DNA from: Vibrio sinaloensis
GTDB lineage: Bacteria; Pseudomonadota; Gammaproteobacteria; Enterobacterales; Vibrionaceae
Assembly (NCBI RefSeq): GCF_023195835.1
Contig: NZ_CP096200.1
Span: 682,001-746,000 of the forward strand
Direction of reading: 5' to 3'
Length of the DNA: 64,000 nt
How positions within the stretch are numbered: position 1 is the stretch's first letter; each line of letters begins with the position of its first letter. Positions 54,244 through 62,885 of the stretch are shown piece by piece. A program made the position numbers and the translations under genes. Below the pieces are notes generated by a model. The model saw only the letters and a list, made by a program, of their open reading frames with translations. It did not search any database and was not told where the DNA came from.

Positions 54244-56316
54244 CTATGCAGCAATTCCACTGTGCGATGTGTCATGGGTTCGGTGGGTAAAGCTGGTCAC
54301 TAAACCTTGAATATCGAGTATTAGTGACACAGAACCGTCACCTAAGATGGTGGCACCTGAGATGCCCGACACCTTGCTGTAATTAGACTCTAAGCTTTTG
54401 ATCACGACTTGCTGCTGGTCTAACAGCTCATCAAGGAGCAAACCGACTCGCTGGCCAGCGGCTTCAACAAAACACAAGAGTTGTTGGTCTAAGGCGCCGC
54501 TTTGCCCCATTTCCAGTTCATCTTGAAGACGCAAAATAGGAATGTTTTCGTCGCGTAATCGGTACAACTCGATGCCCCCTGAAGCCAACTTGATACTGGC
54601 AGGGTCGATTTGAATCGACTCGACAATCGTTAGTAGAGGAATGACATACACCTCCCCGGCCACCTTGACCAATTGTCCATCTAAGATGGCCAGAGTGAGC
54701 GGCAAACTGATGACAAACCGGCTGCCAACCCCAAGCTGAGACTCAACCTCGATATGGCCTCCGAGCTCTTCAATGTTGCGTCTAACAACGTCCATGCCGA
54801 CACCGCGCCCGGAAATATCGGACACTTGCTCAGCAGTTGAGAAACCGGGGGCAAAAATCAGATTCATGATCTGCTTGTCAGAGAACTCTTCTCGGCGGGC
54901 CTCCTCTGCCAACACGCCCTTCTCTAGCGCCTTACTCCACAGTTTGTCACAATCAAGGCCCGCTCCATCGTCACTGATTTCTATGATGATAGACCCGCCT
55001 TGATGGTAGGCATTCAACTCTATGGTTCCAGCTGCGGGTTTGCCGTTTTCAACCCGCTTTGCTGGTGCTTCGATGCCATGGTCAATACCGTTGCGAACTA
55101 GGTGCACGAGTGGATCGACAATGCGTTCTAGCACCGTTTTATCCAGTTCAGTGTGTTCACCTTTGATCTTGAGTTCGACCTGCTTATCCAGGCGACTCGA
55201 CAAATCCCGAATCAGTCGAGGAAAACGGCTGAACGCAAAACTGACCGGTAACATACGGATGTTCAGTACATTCTCTTGCAGGTCTTTGCTATTTTGCAGC
55301 AGTTGTTCCAGCCCTGTTTTTAGCTTGTCGAGCTTATCCATGGAAAAGTCGTTACCAATTTCCGTCAGCATGGATTGAGTGATCACCAGCTCGCCAACCA
55401 GATTAATCAGACTGTCGACTTTATCGATATCGACACGAATCGAACTGACGCTCGACTCTGATTTGACGCTTTTCGCCGCGGCCGGAGCTGCGCTCACTGA
55501 CTCAACCGGTTTGGATGCGGGTTCGACTGGGGCAAGCTCCGTGCTTGAAGTGGGTTGAGCATCTTCAGGTTGGGATGATGACGGTTCGAATCGCTCTAAT
55601 ATCAGGTCACACTCATCTTCAACCCACTCGAAAATTTCCTTAATTAAGGCTTCGTCAATGTGAGCGGGCAGTGTTGCAGACCAACGGAGAAAACATAACT
55701 CTGCCTCAAGCGCATCAATCTCGGGTAAATTCGATGTATCCACATCAATGTGGCACTCGACATCCAACTCTTTTAATTCACGAAGAATACGCAGTGGGTC
55801 GTTACCACTGAAGAACATATCTGGATGGGGAATAAAGCGCAGCTCCCAAGGCTTGTCTGTGCTTGAGGTATCAGGCGTAGGCTCTATGTTTGTTTGCACC
55901 TGATCTTGATTCTGCTCACTCTCGCCAGAGTCGTCGAGCAGCGCCACCAAGCTCTGAGTGACTTGCTGCTGTAGTTCTTTGTCTACCTCGCTGCCAAGTT
56001 CATGCCCTTCGAGCATACTGTGAATGCAATCGACGCTTTTGAGCAATAGGTCGACCGTTTGCTGAGTAAGTTGACGCTGGTGGTTGCGTACTAAATCGAG
56101 GTAGGCTTCGACACTGTGAGTAAACTCACTAATATCGAGCAAGTTAAACGTCCCCGCTCCACCTTTAATAGAATGCGCTGCACGAAAAATCGTATTGATA
56201 GACTCATCATCGACCTGCTCTATCTCTAAGTTGAGCAGTATTTCTTCAAGCACAGTCAGGTTTTCACGACACTCTTCGTAAAACATCTTGCGCAGTTGTT
56301 CCATGTCTAAAGCCAT
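54244..56316 (-). CDS. cheA: CheA chemotaxis histidine kinase
   Basis: A 690-residue CheA. The Hpt domain carries phospho-acceptor His48 (FRAAHSIKGGAGTF). Residues about 155-260 form the P2-like region. From about 290 follow the dimerisation helix (VGELVITQSMLTEIG), the ATPase (LVHLVRNGIDHGIE, ISDDGAGLD, DISGRGVGMDVVRRN) and the CheW-like P5 domain. All catalytic motifs are intact. It passes phosphate to CheY and CheB of the same operon. Confidence 0.95.
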   Translation of the reverse strand: MALDMEQLRKMFYEECRENLTVLEEILLNLEIEQVDDESINTIFRAAHSIKGGAGTFNLLDISEFTHSVEAYLDLVRNHQRQLTQQTVDLLLKSVDCIHSMLEGHELGSEVDKELQQQVTQSLVALLDDSGESEQNQDQVQTNIEPTPDTSSTDKPWELRFIPHPDMFFSGNDPLRILRELKELDVECHIDVDTSNLPEIDALEAELCFLRWSATLPAHIDEALIKEIFEWVEDECDLILERFEPSSSQPEDAQPTSSTELAPVEPASKPVESVSAAPAAAKSVKSESSVSSIRVDIDKVDSLINLVGELVITQSMLTEIGNDFSMDKLDKLKTGLEQLLQNSKDLQENVLNIRMLPVSFAFSRFPRLIRDLSSRLDKQVELKIKGEHTELDKTVLERIVDPLVHLVRNGIDHGIEAPAKRVENGKPAAGTIELNAYHQGGSIIIEISDDGAGLDCDKLWSKALEKGVLAEEARREEFSDKQIMNLIFAPGFSTAEQVSDISGRGVGMDVVRRNIEELGGHIEVESQLGVGSRFVISLPLTLAILDGQLVKVAGEVYVIPLLTIVESIQIDPASIKLASGGIELYRLRDENIPILRLQDELEMGQSGALDQQLLCFVEAAGQRVGLLLDELLDQQQVVIKSLESNYSKVSGISGATILGDGSVSLILDIQGLVTSFTHRTHDTSHSGIAA

Positions 56317-56357
56317 TGTTCACCCTACCCGTTGACGTTGTTAGTTTTGATCGGTAG

Positions 56358-56717
56358 TTAAATCACACGTTTTAGTGTTTTGAGTAGTGTGTCTGGATTG
56401 AAGGGCTTCACTAACCAGCCCGTTGCCCCAACCGCTTTTCCTTGTTGTTTTTTATCGCTGCTGGTTTCTGTGGTGAGCATCAATATGGGCGTAAACTTGT
56501 ATTGCGGCTTCTCTCGCAACGCTTTCACTAATTCAAAGCCGCCCATGTTTGGCATGTTGACATCTGAGATCACGACATCAAATTTGGCGCGCATTACCTT
56601 AGCTAAGGCATCACGCCCATCATTCGCGGTTTCAACGTCATAACCTGCGTCACGCAAGGTATGGCTGACCATTTGACGAATGGAAACTGAGTCATCCACA
56701 GCAAGAATTTTTGTCAT
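56358..56717 (-). CDS. cheY: CheY response regulator
   Basis: A 119-residue single receiver domain: acidic pair Asp8-Asp9, phospho-acceptor Asp52 (VVISDVNMPNMGG), conserved Thr in MLTTE and Lys in LVKPF. It lies between a STAS gene and cheA. In V. cholerae this cluster does not drive swimming, so its output is likely something other than the flagellar motor. Confidence 0.94.
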   Translation of the reverse strand: MTKILAVDDSVSIRQMVSHTLRDAGYDVETANDGRDALAKVMRAKFDVVISDVNMPNMGGFELVKALREKPQYKFTPILMLTTETSSDKKQQGKAVGATGWLVKPFNPDTLLKTLKRVI

Positions 56718-56732
56718 ATCCCTATCCCCAAC

Positions 56733-57020
56733 TTAATGGTTAATCTCAAGAATTTCAGTTAGTCCGAGCGTGTTAATACCTTCGATCAACAGCTCAGTCG
56801 GACGAAGTAGTTGAATATCTGTCTGATTGGCCTTAGCGGTTAGGAACAATGAGGTCAGCGCTTGGATTCCGGCTGCATCGACTTTTTTTACGTTCGACGC
56901 GTCGAGTAACAGTGCGCAGTCTTCGCTAAGCCAAGTTTTATAGAGGTCAGTGCTATCGAGAACGGTTGATATATCAAGGCTCTCGGGCAATAAACATTCC
57001 ATGTCATCACCGTTTTTCAT
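56733..57020 (-). CDS. STAS-domain protein lacking the phospho-acceptor serine
   Basis: A STAS domain of about 95 residues and the first gene of the chemosensory operon. Where SpoIIAA-type proteins have DS(S/T/A)G, this one has DAAG (VKKVDAAGIQAL), so it cannot be phosphorylated at the usual place and may always be in the free state. The start is uncertain: I use ATG 57020 (MKNGDD); GTG 57047 and ATG 57002 (MECLLP) are possible. A candidate sigma-70 promoter lies upstream at 57062-57089. Confidence 0.85.
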   Translation of the reverse strand: MKNGDDMECLLPESLDISTVLDSTDLYKTWLSEDCALLLDASNVKKVDAAGIQALTSLFLTAKANQTDIQLLRPTELLIEGINTLGLTEILEINH

Positions 57021-57061
57021 TATTGTTTCTAGCCAAATATTAAGCACGTTGCTTATAAATC

Positions 57062-57089
57062 AGTGTAGAAACTATTTGATAATACGCAA
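57062..57089 (-). promoter_or_regulatory. Candidate sigma-70 promoter of the chemosensory operon
   Basis: On the minus strand TTGCGT, 16 bases, TACACT: four of six consensus bases in each box. It lies 42 bp before the first start codon of the operon. The assignment is tentative. Confidence 0.35.
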
Positions 57090-57293
57090 GAAGGTGCAAA
57101 GGTGTGTAAGCCGAAGACGGCGGTTAAAGTGGGCGAGTGAGTCTGAAAAAATTGATATAAATTAAACGATTACATTGACTATTCTATCTGAAAAATATTT
57201 GCTGAATCAGCCATGCAGGTTGAGATGTTATTTCAACTAAAGAACGAGTTAACAGGTATTGAGGCGAGTGTTCAATTCGCAGCAGGTGGTGAA

Positions 57294-57308
57294 ATTTACA
57301 CTGTAAAA
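57294..57308. other. parS2 partition site, pair member 1
   Basis: ATTTACACTGTAAAA fits NTTTACANTGTAAAN exactly. It lies 42 bp beyond the end of tmcA. Confidence 0.88.
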
Positions 57309-57326
57309 GCAGACGGTCAGCCGTGG

Positions 57327-57341
57327 CTTTACAGTGTAAAT
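57327..57341. other. parS2 partition site, pair member 2
   Basis: CTTTACAGTGTAAAT fits NTTTACANTGTAAAN exactly, 33 bp from the first. The two sites are about three helical turns apart. Confidence 0.88.
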
Positions 57342-57349
57342 TATCGGCA

Positions 57350-59371
57350 TCAGTTCGATCGTTGTGATGGATTGATTGAGCCAAGAAGATGGGTGAGTTG
57401 CTCTCGAAACAGAGCTTCGGCTTGCTTGCGACCAACCAGATTAAAGTGTGCAACACACTCACTCCAACTGTTTCTTTGCACCACTCTCTTAATCAATAAA
57501 GGAGTGGCATTTTGCCAATGTTTAGGGACCCGCTTCCACCATAAATCGAGCAGTGGCGCTATCGTTTCGAAGCTTGCTCCACCTTGAAGATAGTGTTCAA
57601 CCAGCTCGAAACCACTAGGAAAATCAACGGAAGCATTAGAATTTGCTAACAAACTACGGACAACTTCAGTCTCAAGTGCAGTAAAGTTACCACTCAATGC
57701 AAAGCAGAGCGAATCGAAGTAGAGTTGCTCAGCCTTCGCCCGCCAATCCGGTTCTCCATGAAGCATGATTATCGAATGGCACCCACTCGCTTGATCGCGT
57801 TGATTGCCCAAGCGAACCGGATAAAAACCACTGCTACACCAAAAATTAATCAGTTCTGCGGTGGCACCAAAGCTGGTGGAGTAAAAATCATAATCGGTTT
57901 GCGCTCGTAGCTGACTCAACATCTGTTTGCCAATTCCTTGTCCTTGCCGCTCTGAGTGAACGGCGATTCGCATCACCCGCAGACTGCGTTGCAGCGCTGC
58001 TTCGGCAATGCCCAAGTGATTAGCGACAGTGACCGGTACCAGATGTCCTCTAGGTCTGCGTTTACCAACTTGTATTTGAGACACCAGTTCAGACGACAAT
58101 CCCCCCTCCTCTACCGTCAGTAAGCAGCCGATACAATGGTGCTGCTCAAAATAGGCATAGAGTTGAATCGCCTCATCAGCCAACAACAGCATTAAATCAT
58201 TGGGGGTTGTTTGGTAATGGGCGTTGACTAGCAAAGCAAAACATTCTCGTAATAGATGAGGCTGTTCGACTAGACGTTGTTTTTCTATCGGGCGCAGCAC
58301 TATCTCATGAGTGGTTTGACTCGCGACCCCGTTGCTTAGCTCTGCGTTGAGAATAAAACTATCAAACAGCCAACGCTCTAATGGGTCGGCTTGGTTCCAA
58401 CGAATAGGCTGATCAAGGTGATAAAATGCGCAGCCTGGTCGTTGGTCTTTGAGCCAAGATTGAAACTTGACCGTAAAGCCACGGCCACACCCCTCATAGC
58501 CATGGATGGTGGTTGAGAAAATAGCGCGATGATGAGAATCCACCATGGATTGCAACATAGGAATAGGGATGGCTGACGCCTCATCCACCATTAAGCAATC
58601 CCCTATGGAGCCGCAGCGAAGTAGCTCATCCGGCGCGATAAATTCAAGAACTGAGTTTTGAAAACTGAGTCGAGTCGAACTGTGCTCAGCCTCAGGTAAC
58701 AAACGAGCGGCGTGGGCAAACACAGGTTTGACCGCAGATAAAGTTGGCGCGGTAAGCACGATATGAATAGGGCGACTTTGCATCAGTTGCGCCGCGGCAA
58801 TACCTAATGCGCTGCTTTTGCCTCGACCTCTATCAGCAGTGATCACCAATGGGCGCTTACGGTGGCCGTTGACCACCTTAAGCATCTTGTCGACAGCTAT
58901 ATTCTGCTGATTAAAAGCAGGCGCTGGATTCGATGCGACCACAGGTAAGCTGGGTAACACACCACCATCAGTGATAACCATCAACTTCTCCAAAGCTCGA
59001 GATAACCATTGCTGAGCATAGCCGGATGGCTCGGCATGCTTGGTCAATATCACCAATAATCCACCGCCGACAATACACCCGCTGGCCGCGCTAAAACTGT
59101 TGGCATCAAACCCTTGTTCAAAATCACACACCAACAACTGACATTCACGACCCAAAAGTTGATGACCTTTGTTAAACGCCACACTGGTATTGGTTTGGCT
59201 TTCAATATCAGCCCCCAGGCAAAAAATTTGCTCCGCAGCAATAGATTGAAGTAGGGGGGCTAGGGCGCGCAGTTGCCAATCTCTATCGCCTTGAAGTACC
59301 ACGCCATAGCGGTGATTACCTTGTGCAGCGATGTCGAGGAGTTGGGTAAAAAACAGATCAGTTGAATTCAT
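57350..59371 (-). CDS. tmcA: tRNA(Met) cytidine acetyltransferase
   Basis: A 673-residue TmcA (E. coli 671) that acetylates the wobble cytidine of elongator tRNA-Met using acetyl-CoA and ATP. The RNA-helicase-like module has Walker A TADRGRGKSSALG (near residue 180) and DEASAIPIPML as Walker B. The GNAT domain has RIAVHSERQGQGIGKQML. I choose ATG 59371 (MNSTDL), which aligns with the E. coli N-terminus; the frame is open to a TTG at 59404. It sits just downstream of parB2, separated by a terminator. Confidence 0.94.
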   Translation of the reverse strand: MNSTDLFFTQLLDIAAQGNHRYGVVLQGDRDWQLRALAPLLQSIAAEQIFCLGADIESQTNTSVAFNKGHQLLGRECQLLVCDFEQGFDANSFSAASGCIVGGGLLVILTKHAEPSGYAQQWLSRALEKLMVITDGGVLPSLPVVASNPAPAFNQQNIAVDKMLKVVNGHRKRPLVITADRGRGKSSALGIAAAQLMQSRPIHIVLTAPTLSAVKPVFAHAARLLPEAEHSSTRLSFQNSVLEFIAPDELLRCGSIGDCLMVDEASAIPIPMLQSMVDSHHRAIFSTTIHGYEGCGRGFTVKFQSWLKDQRPGCAFYHLDQPIRWNQADPLERWLFDSFILNAELSNGVASQTTHEIVLRPIEKQRLVEQPHLLRECFALLVNAHYQTTPNDLMLLLADEAIQLYAYFEQHHCIGCLLTVEEGGLSSELVSQIQVGKRRPRGHLVPVTVANHLGIAEAALQRSLRVMRIAVHSERQGQGIGKQMLSQLRAQTDYDFYSTSFGATAELINFWCSSGFYPVRLGNQRDQASGCHSIIMLHGEPDWRAKAEQLYFDSLCFALSGNFTALETEVVRSLLANSNASVDFPSGFELVEHYLQGGASFETIAPLLDLWWKRVPKHWQNATPLLIKRVVQRNSWSECVAHFNLVGRKQAEALFREQLTHLLGSINPSQRSN

Positions 59372-59414
59372 AGGTCCATAGGTGCGCAACATTGGGCTGG
59401 CCAATATTATGGCA

Positions 59415-59439
59415 TAAAAAAAGCCGCTAAAAAGCGGCT
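59415..59439 (-). terminator. Rho-independent terminator of the parAB2 operon
   Basis: AGCCGCT-TTTT-AGCGGCT hairpin followed by seven T on the minus strand, 19 bases after the parB stop. Confidence 0.9.
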
Positions 59440-59457
59440 CTCAATAGGGGGGAAGGA

Positions 59458-60429
59458 TTATTTTAGTTTCTGTTCAATCAGCGCCAAAATCTCGCTCATC
59501 AAAGCATCATCGACTTTCTTTAGATTCAGTGTCAGATTATTGCCTTTACGAGAGTAGGTCGCGCGTCCTTTCACTAGCTCGGTTTTGGCAACCGCCCCTT
59601 TGGTGGAAGGAGACAACTCTTCAATCCAGGCTTCGATGGTTTCACTCACTTCCTTGGTAATTCGCGCTACACCCTGTGACTCACTGCGTTGCCAAACAAA
59701 GCCCTCTTTTGAGCGGCACTTATCTAGCAACTGAGCGCGTTGCTCATCATCTAAGCCATTAAATTGCTTGTGCAGTTTCACAATCGTTGGACGACCAAGA
59801 TCGGCAACGTTTGGATAAGCTTGCAACAACTCCAGTGGCAAATCGGCCGCTTTTAGTGCGCCACTTACCAAGGCTTCGCTGCACTGGAACATCTTAGCGA
59901 GCGCTTTTTGATCAGCGGCCTCTCCACTTTCGAGTTTAGCGAGCATCTCTTTGCCCTTTTCGTACAAAGAGAGCGGTTTGTGGGCATTGGCGACATCAGA
60001 CAAGAACTTCGCATGTTCAGCACTGATGTTTTCACCCACATAAATCAGGAATTCTTTCTCAGCCAACAGACACGACATGCGACGACGGCTGCCATCAAGC
60101 ACCTCAATTTTTCCATCATCACGCTTGCGGCCCACTGCCGGATACTGTTGTCCTCGCTCGCGCAGTGTCACCAACACATCAGACAGAGCATGCTCATTGA
60201 GGAAAGACTGCTCACGGGCATTATCAGCAAAAACAACGGTCTGCGCTTCAATCAACTCGGCCGGAATGCGCACCAACTCAAACTGCACTTTATTTTCACC
60301 AGCAACTGCCAGTTCAATCACTTGAGTCTGCTCTTTGGCCGCTTGTTGGGCTTCCTGTGGTGTGGTGACATGACGCTTGTTCGCTTTACCAAATAATCTA
60401 GCGTTCAAATCTGAAGTTTTAATTGCCAT
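59458..60429 (-). CDS. parB2: Chromosome II partition protein ParB2
   Basis: A 323-residue ParB of the plasmid P1/F type. The N-terminal domain has the nucleotide/ParA-contact box VLDGSRRRMSCL, and the HTH is in EAADQKALAKMFQCSEALVSGALK. It binds parS2 sites (NTTTACANTGTAAAN), spreads, and with ParA2 moves the chromosome II origin. AGGGG before the ATG lies in the last codons of parA2. It is the second gene of the operon. Confidence 0.93.
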   Translation of the reverse strand: MAIKTSDLNARLFGKANKRHVTTPQEAQQAAKEQTQVIELAVAGENKVQFELVRIPAELIEAQTVVFADNAREQSFLNEHALSDVLVTLRERGQQYPAVGRKRDDGKIEVLDGSRRRMSCLLAEKEFLIYVGENISAEHAKFLSDVANAHKPLSLYEKGKEMLAKLESGEAADQKALAKMFQCSEALVSGALKAADLPLELLQAYPNVADLGRPTIVKLHKQFNGLDDEQRAQLLDKCRSKEGFVWQRSESQGVARITKEVSETIEAWIEELSPSTKGAVAKTELVKGRATYSRKGNNLTLNLKKVDDALMSEILALIEQKLK

Positions 60430-60436
60430 TATTCAA

Positions 60437-61654
60437 TTACCCCTGATTGAGTGATGACCAGTGACTATGCAATACACGCTCAAGTTCAAGTGCACTCTTT
60501 TGCACCGCATCTTGCGCTGTCGCCAAGGTTTTTTTGCCGCCCTCGAAGTCACCCGTAGTAAGGTCGAATACCGTACTGTAGGTATCGGCACAAGTTTCAA
60601 ACGCACGGCTTCGTGGAATCGTCGCCATTGTGACTTGATCCCCCAATAGGTAGTTCATTTCCGTCAGCACCGCGACCTGCTTCTTGTTGTCATCTTCAAA
60701 CATGGTTGGCATCAAACGAACAAACTCGAGTCCTTGCCAATCATCAGGGAACATTTCATAAACGGTTGGCAAATGTTGGAAGAAGTTGACCGTCGACGCC
60801 CAATCCAGTCGCTTAGCAGCACATGGGATCAGCAGCGCATTCGATGCATACATCGCATTCCATACCAGTGGGTCAACGTGAGGACCCGTATCAATCATGA
60901 CAACGTCAAACTCATCCGCGATTTTATCAATCAGCTTCTCTTTAAGTAGCTTCACAATATCGAGCGATTGATTTTTGGATAGGTGTTGCCATGCCTCAGC
61001 ATTGAACATCGCATCCTCCGGGAACGCAGATACTGTCTTGAGGTTTGGGTATTGAGTCGGTAACAACACGTTCTTTTGCAGAAACTCTTTATCGACCTCA
61101 ACCCCTTCAGGGACATTATCCAGCATCACATCGACGGCAGAGTAGATGTTGTCGTGGTCGTTGAGGCTGATTTGAGGATTCAAGAACAGGCGCAAAGACC
61201 CTTGTGGGTCCAAGTCGATCAAGCAAATACGGTAGCGCTTATCGAGGTTAAGTGCCAAGCAAGCCGCCAAATGCACTGCAGTCATTGATTTTCCAGTACC
61301 ACCTTTTTGGTTTTGTACGTTGATGATCCAAGGCTTGTTGTCACTGTTCTTTTTACGTTCATGAAACTTAGGAATACCGGCTGCATCCATAAGCATGTGC
61401 GCTTCTTGCAAAGAAATCGAATAGTGGTTGGCATTATTTTTGGTGAACTGATGGCCATTTTCTTCAAGCTTACTGATCGCATCATCCAATTTGCGACGCG
61501 TTAATCCTGAGCGCGTTTCCATCAAGGCTTTCGACATTGGAGGAAAGTGTTCGTCACTGCGTTCTTCCAATACGATTTCAATTCGATCAGCCTGAACCTG
61601 AGCGGTCTGATCTGCTAACTGAATGAGACTCTCTATGGTCTGTTCTCGTTTCAT
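60437..61654 (-). CDS. parA2: Chromosome II partition ATPase ParA2
   Basis: A 405-residue ParA with a deviant Walker A motif (QNQKGGTGKSMTAVHLA, near residue 118) after an N-terminal DNA-binding region of about 105 residues, as in P1-type Ia partition ATPases. Walker A' and B regions are LIDLDPQGS and VVMIDTGPHVD. The gene is read away from the origin, followed by parB2 after 7 bases. parA2 is probably autoregulated. Confidence 0.94.
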   Translation of the reverse strand: MKREQTIESLIQLADQTAQVQADRIEIVLEERSDEHFPPMSKALMETRSGLTRRKLDDAISKLEENGHQFTKNNANHYSISLQEAHMLMDAAGIPKFHERKKNSDNKPWIINVQNQKGGTGKSMTAVHLAACLALNLDKRYRICLIDLDPQGSLRLFLNPQISLNDHDNIYSAVDVMLDNVPEGVEVDKEFLQKNVLLPTQYPNLKTVSAFPEDAMFNAEAWQHLSKNQSLDIVKLLKEKLIDKIADEFDVVMIDTGPHVDPLVWNAMYASNALLIPCAAKRLDWASTVNFFQHLPTVYEMFPDDWQGLEFVRLMPTMFEDDNKKQVAVLTEMNYLLGDQVTMATIPRSRAFETCADTYSTVFDLTTGDFEGGKKTLATAQDAVQKSALELERVLHSHWSSLNQG

Positions 61655-61874
61655 TTGCCAAATTCCGTTGTTATTGACCTAAGTGCGATTGTACAGCATT
61701 TTTGGCATCATACAATAAAAAGGTGAACGGGCAATTATCGATAGAAATCACATTAAATATAAATTTTACATAAATTTAATGAATATCAGCGAATCTATCG
61801 TCTAAATATTGATATTTTTTTGTATCCAAAGACCAATGAACACGGACTACTTTTAAAATATTACAGTGTCACAT

Positions 61875-61889
61875 ATTTACAATGTAAAG
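61875..61889. other. parS2 partition site near oriCII
   Basis: ATTTACAATGTAAAG fits NTTTACANTGTAAAN exactly. It lies between parA2 and the RctB sites, in the position of the parS2 site that influences oriCII activity in V. cholerae. Confidence 0.9.
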
Positions 61890-62053
61890 AGTGTGAAGCA
61901 ATTGAATAGGTTTTACTCGGAACGATTAAGATTGACTGCTAATTTACGGCAAGTGCATTTTCAATTTAACGTAACGCCATAATGAGAACGACGGTAAGAA
62001 ATCCTCTTGAATAGGACATACACAAACTCTCTACATCGTTTGTAACCGGAACG

Positions 62054-62195
62054 ATGATCAAGAAGGTTATCATGATCATGCTTGCGAGGGATAAGTCAGG
62101 GTAGGGAACAATGATCAAGGCTAAAATCGCCCAATAGCAAGTTTTACTTATGGTCGGTTGAAATGATCAAAGATCGGAAAAATGATCAAGTGATA
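62054..62195 (+). repeat. RctB-type repeats in the left part of oriCII
   Basis: Four sites begin ATGATCAA: 62054 (ATGATCAAGAAGG), 62111 (ATGATCAAGGCTA), 62163 (ATGATCAAAGATC) and 62182 (ATGATCAAGTGAT). One 12-mer iteron, ATGATCATGCTTGC, lies at 62072. This side probably corresponds to the inhibitory region with 39-mer elements. Confidence 0.7.
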
Positions 62196-62528
62196 TCCAG
62201 CTCCGGAAGCATGAAAAATATCACTCAAATTACGGAAGAATGCAGACAGACTAAAGGTTAACGTCCGTTGACTGGCTATCGTGGCGAGCAATTGAATGAC
62301 AAAGCTTAAGTTGACCAATTGCGACACCCATCATGATCATGCTTTCGCACGTTTTGTTCCGCTATCTCATCGAATCGAATTCATCATCCTGTGTATTTCG
62401 ACCGATAAATCTGATGCTTAAGCGTGCAAATCACGCTAATATGAGCTCACCTTGATCATTGTTTCGAGTGAGATGGCGGTTTTCTCACCCGTGACAAGCA
62501 GCTTGATTGTTGCCTTTATCCATTCAGC

Positions 62529-62537
62529 TGTGGATAA
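62529..62537 (-). other. DnaA box of oriCII
   Basis: TGTGGATAA, the complement of a perfect TTATCCACA DnaA box, lies 15 bp before the iteron array. Confidence 0.88.
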
Positions 62538-62551
62538 GATGTGTAACCTTG

Positions 62552-62679
62552 ATGATCATGCTTTCATTAACCCTTTGATCATTGATTCGGTTGAACAATG
62601 ATCATGGTTTCAAGGATTTTTGATCATGCTTTCAGATACTTAATGATCATGCTTGCGAGAAAGTCATGATCATGCTTTC
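62552..62679 (+). repeat. Six-copy RctB iteron array
   Basis: Six copies start at 62552, 62575, 62598, 62620, 62643 and 62666, a period of 23, 23, 22, 23 and 23 bp (about two helical turns). The consensus is (A/T)TGATCAT(G/T)(C/G/A)TT(T/G)C. Each holds a Dam GATC site. All are in one direction, towards rctB. Confidence 0.92.
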
Positions 62680-62689
62680 CAAGCGTTAA

Positions 62690-62870
62690 AAAAATAGCTC
62701 TTTAAAGACAATTACTTACGGAGCTAACACCTCTCGGATCAATAGATCATATAATCAATTAAGATCAGATTAATCAAAAAGATCAGTTATTTAAAAGCAA
62801 TAAGTTTTTCTTTATTTATGATCTTTTTTTCTTTATTCTTTCGGAACTATAGCGATATTACGGCTAGTGT
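62690..62870. other. DNA unwinding element of oriCII with ATCA repeats
   Basis: An AT-rich stretch with six ATCA copies at 62738, 62746, 62754, 62764, 62773 and 62782 (period 8-10 bp), all on the plus strand. In V. cholerae RctB binds the single strand of this element through such repeats. Confidence 0.8.
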
Positions 62871-62885
62871 GACACGGATCTAATA

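Larger units (their letters stand above)
57021..57349. other. Gap between the chemosensory operon and tmcA
   Basis: No gene. It holds the operon promoter and two parS2 sites 33 bp apart. Open frames here are not supported by ribosome binding sites. Confidence 0.6.
61655..62885. other. Chromosome II replication origin region (oriCII)
   Basis: This 1.2-kb gene-free region between divergent parA2 and rctB holds, from left: a parS2 site (61875), ATGATCAAG-type RctB sites (62054-62195) with extra iterons at 62072, 62333 and 62452, a perfect DnaA box (62529), a six-copy iteron array (62552-62679), and an AT-rich unwinding region with six ATCA repeats (62738-62785). About twenty Dam GATC sites lie within it; RctB binding to the 12-mers needs Dam methylation in V. 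cholerae. The layout matches that origin. Confidence 0.93.

Noticed and set aside
57213..57587. Plus-strand ORF of 124 residues overlapping the tmcA 3' end
   Set aside because: Its first part covers the two parS2 sites and the rest is opposite tmcA; no ribosome binding site or family resemblance.
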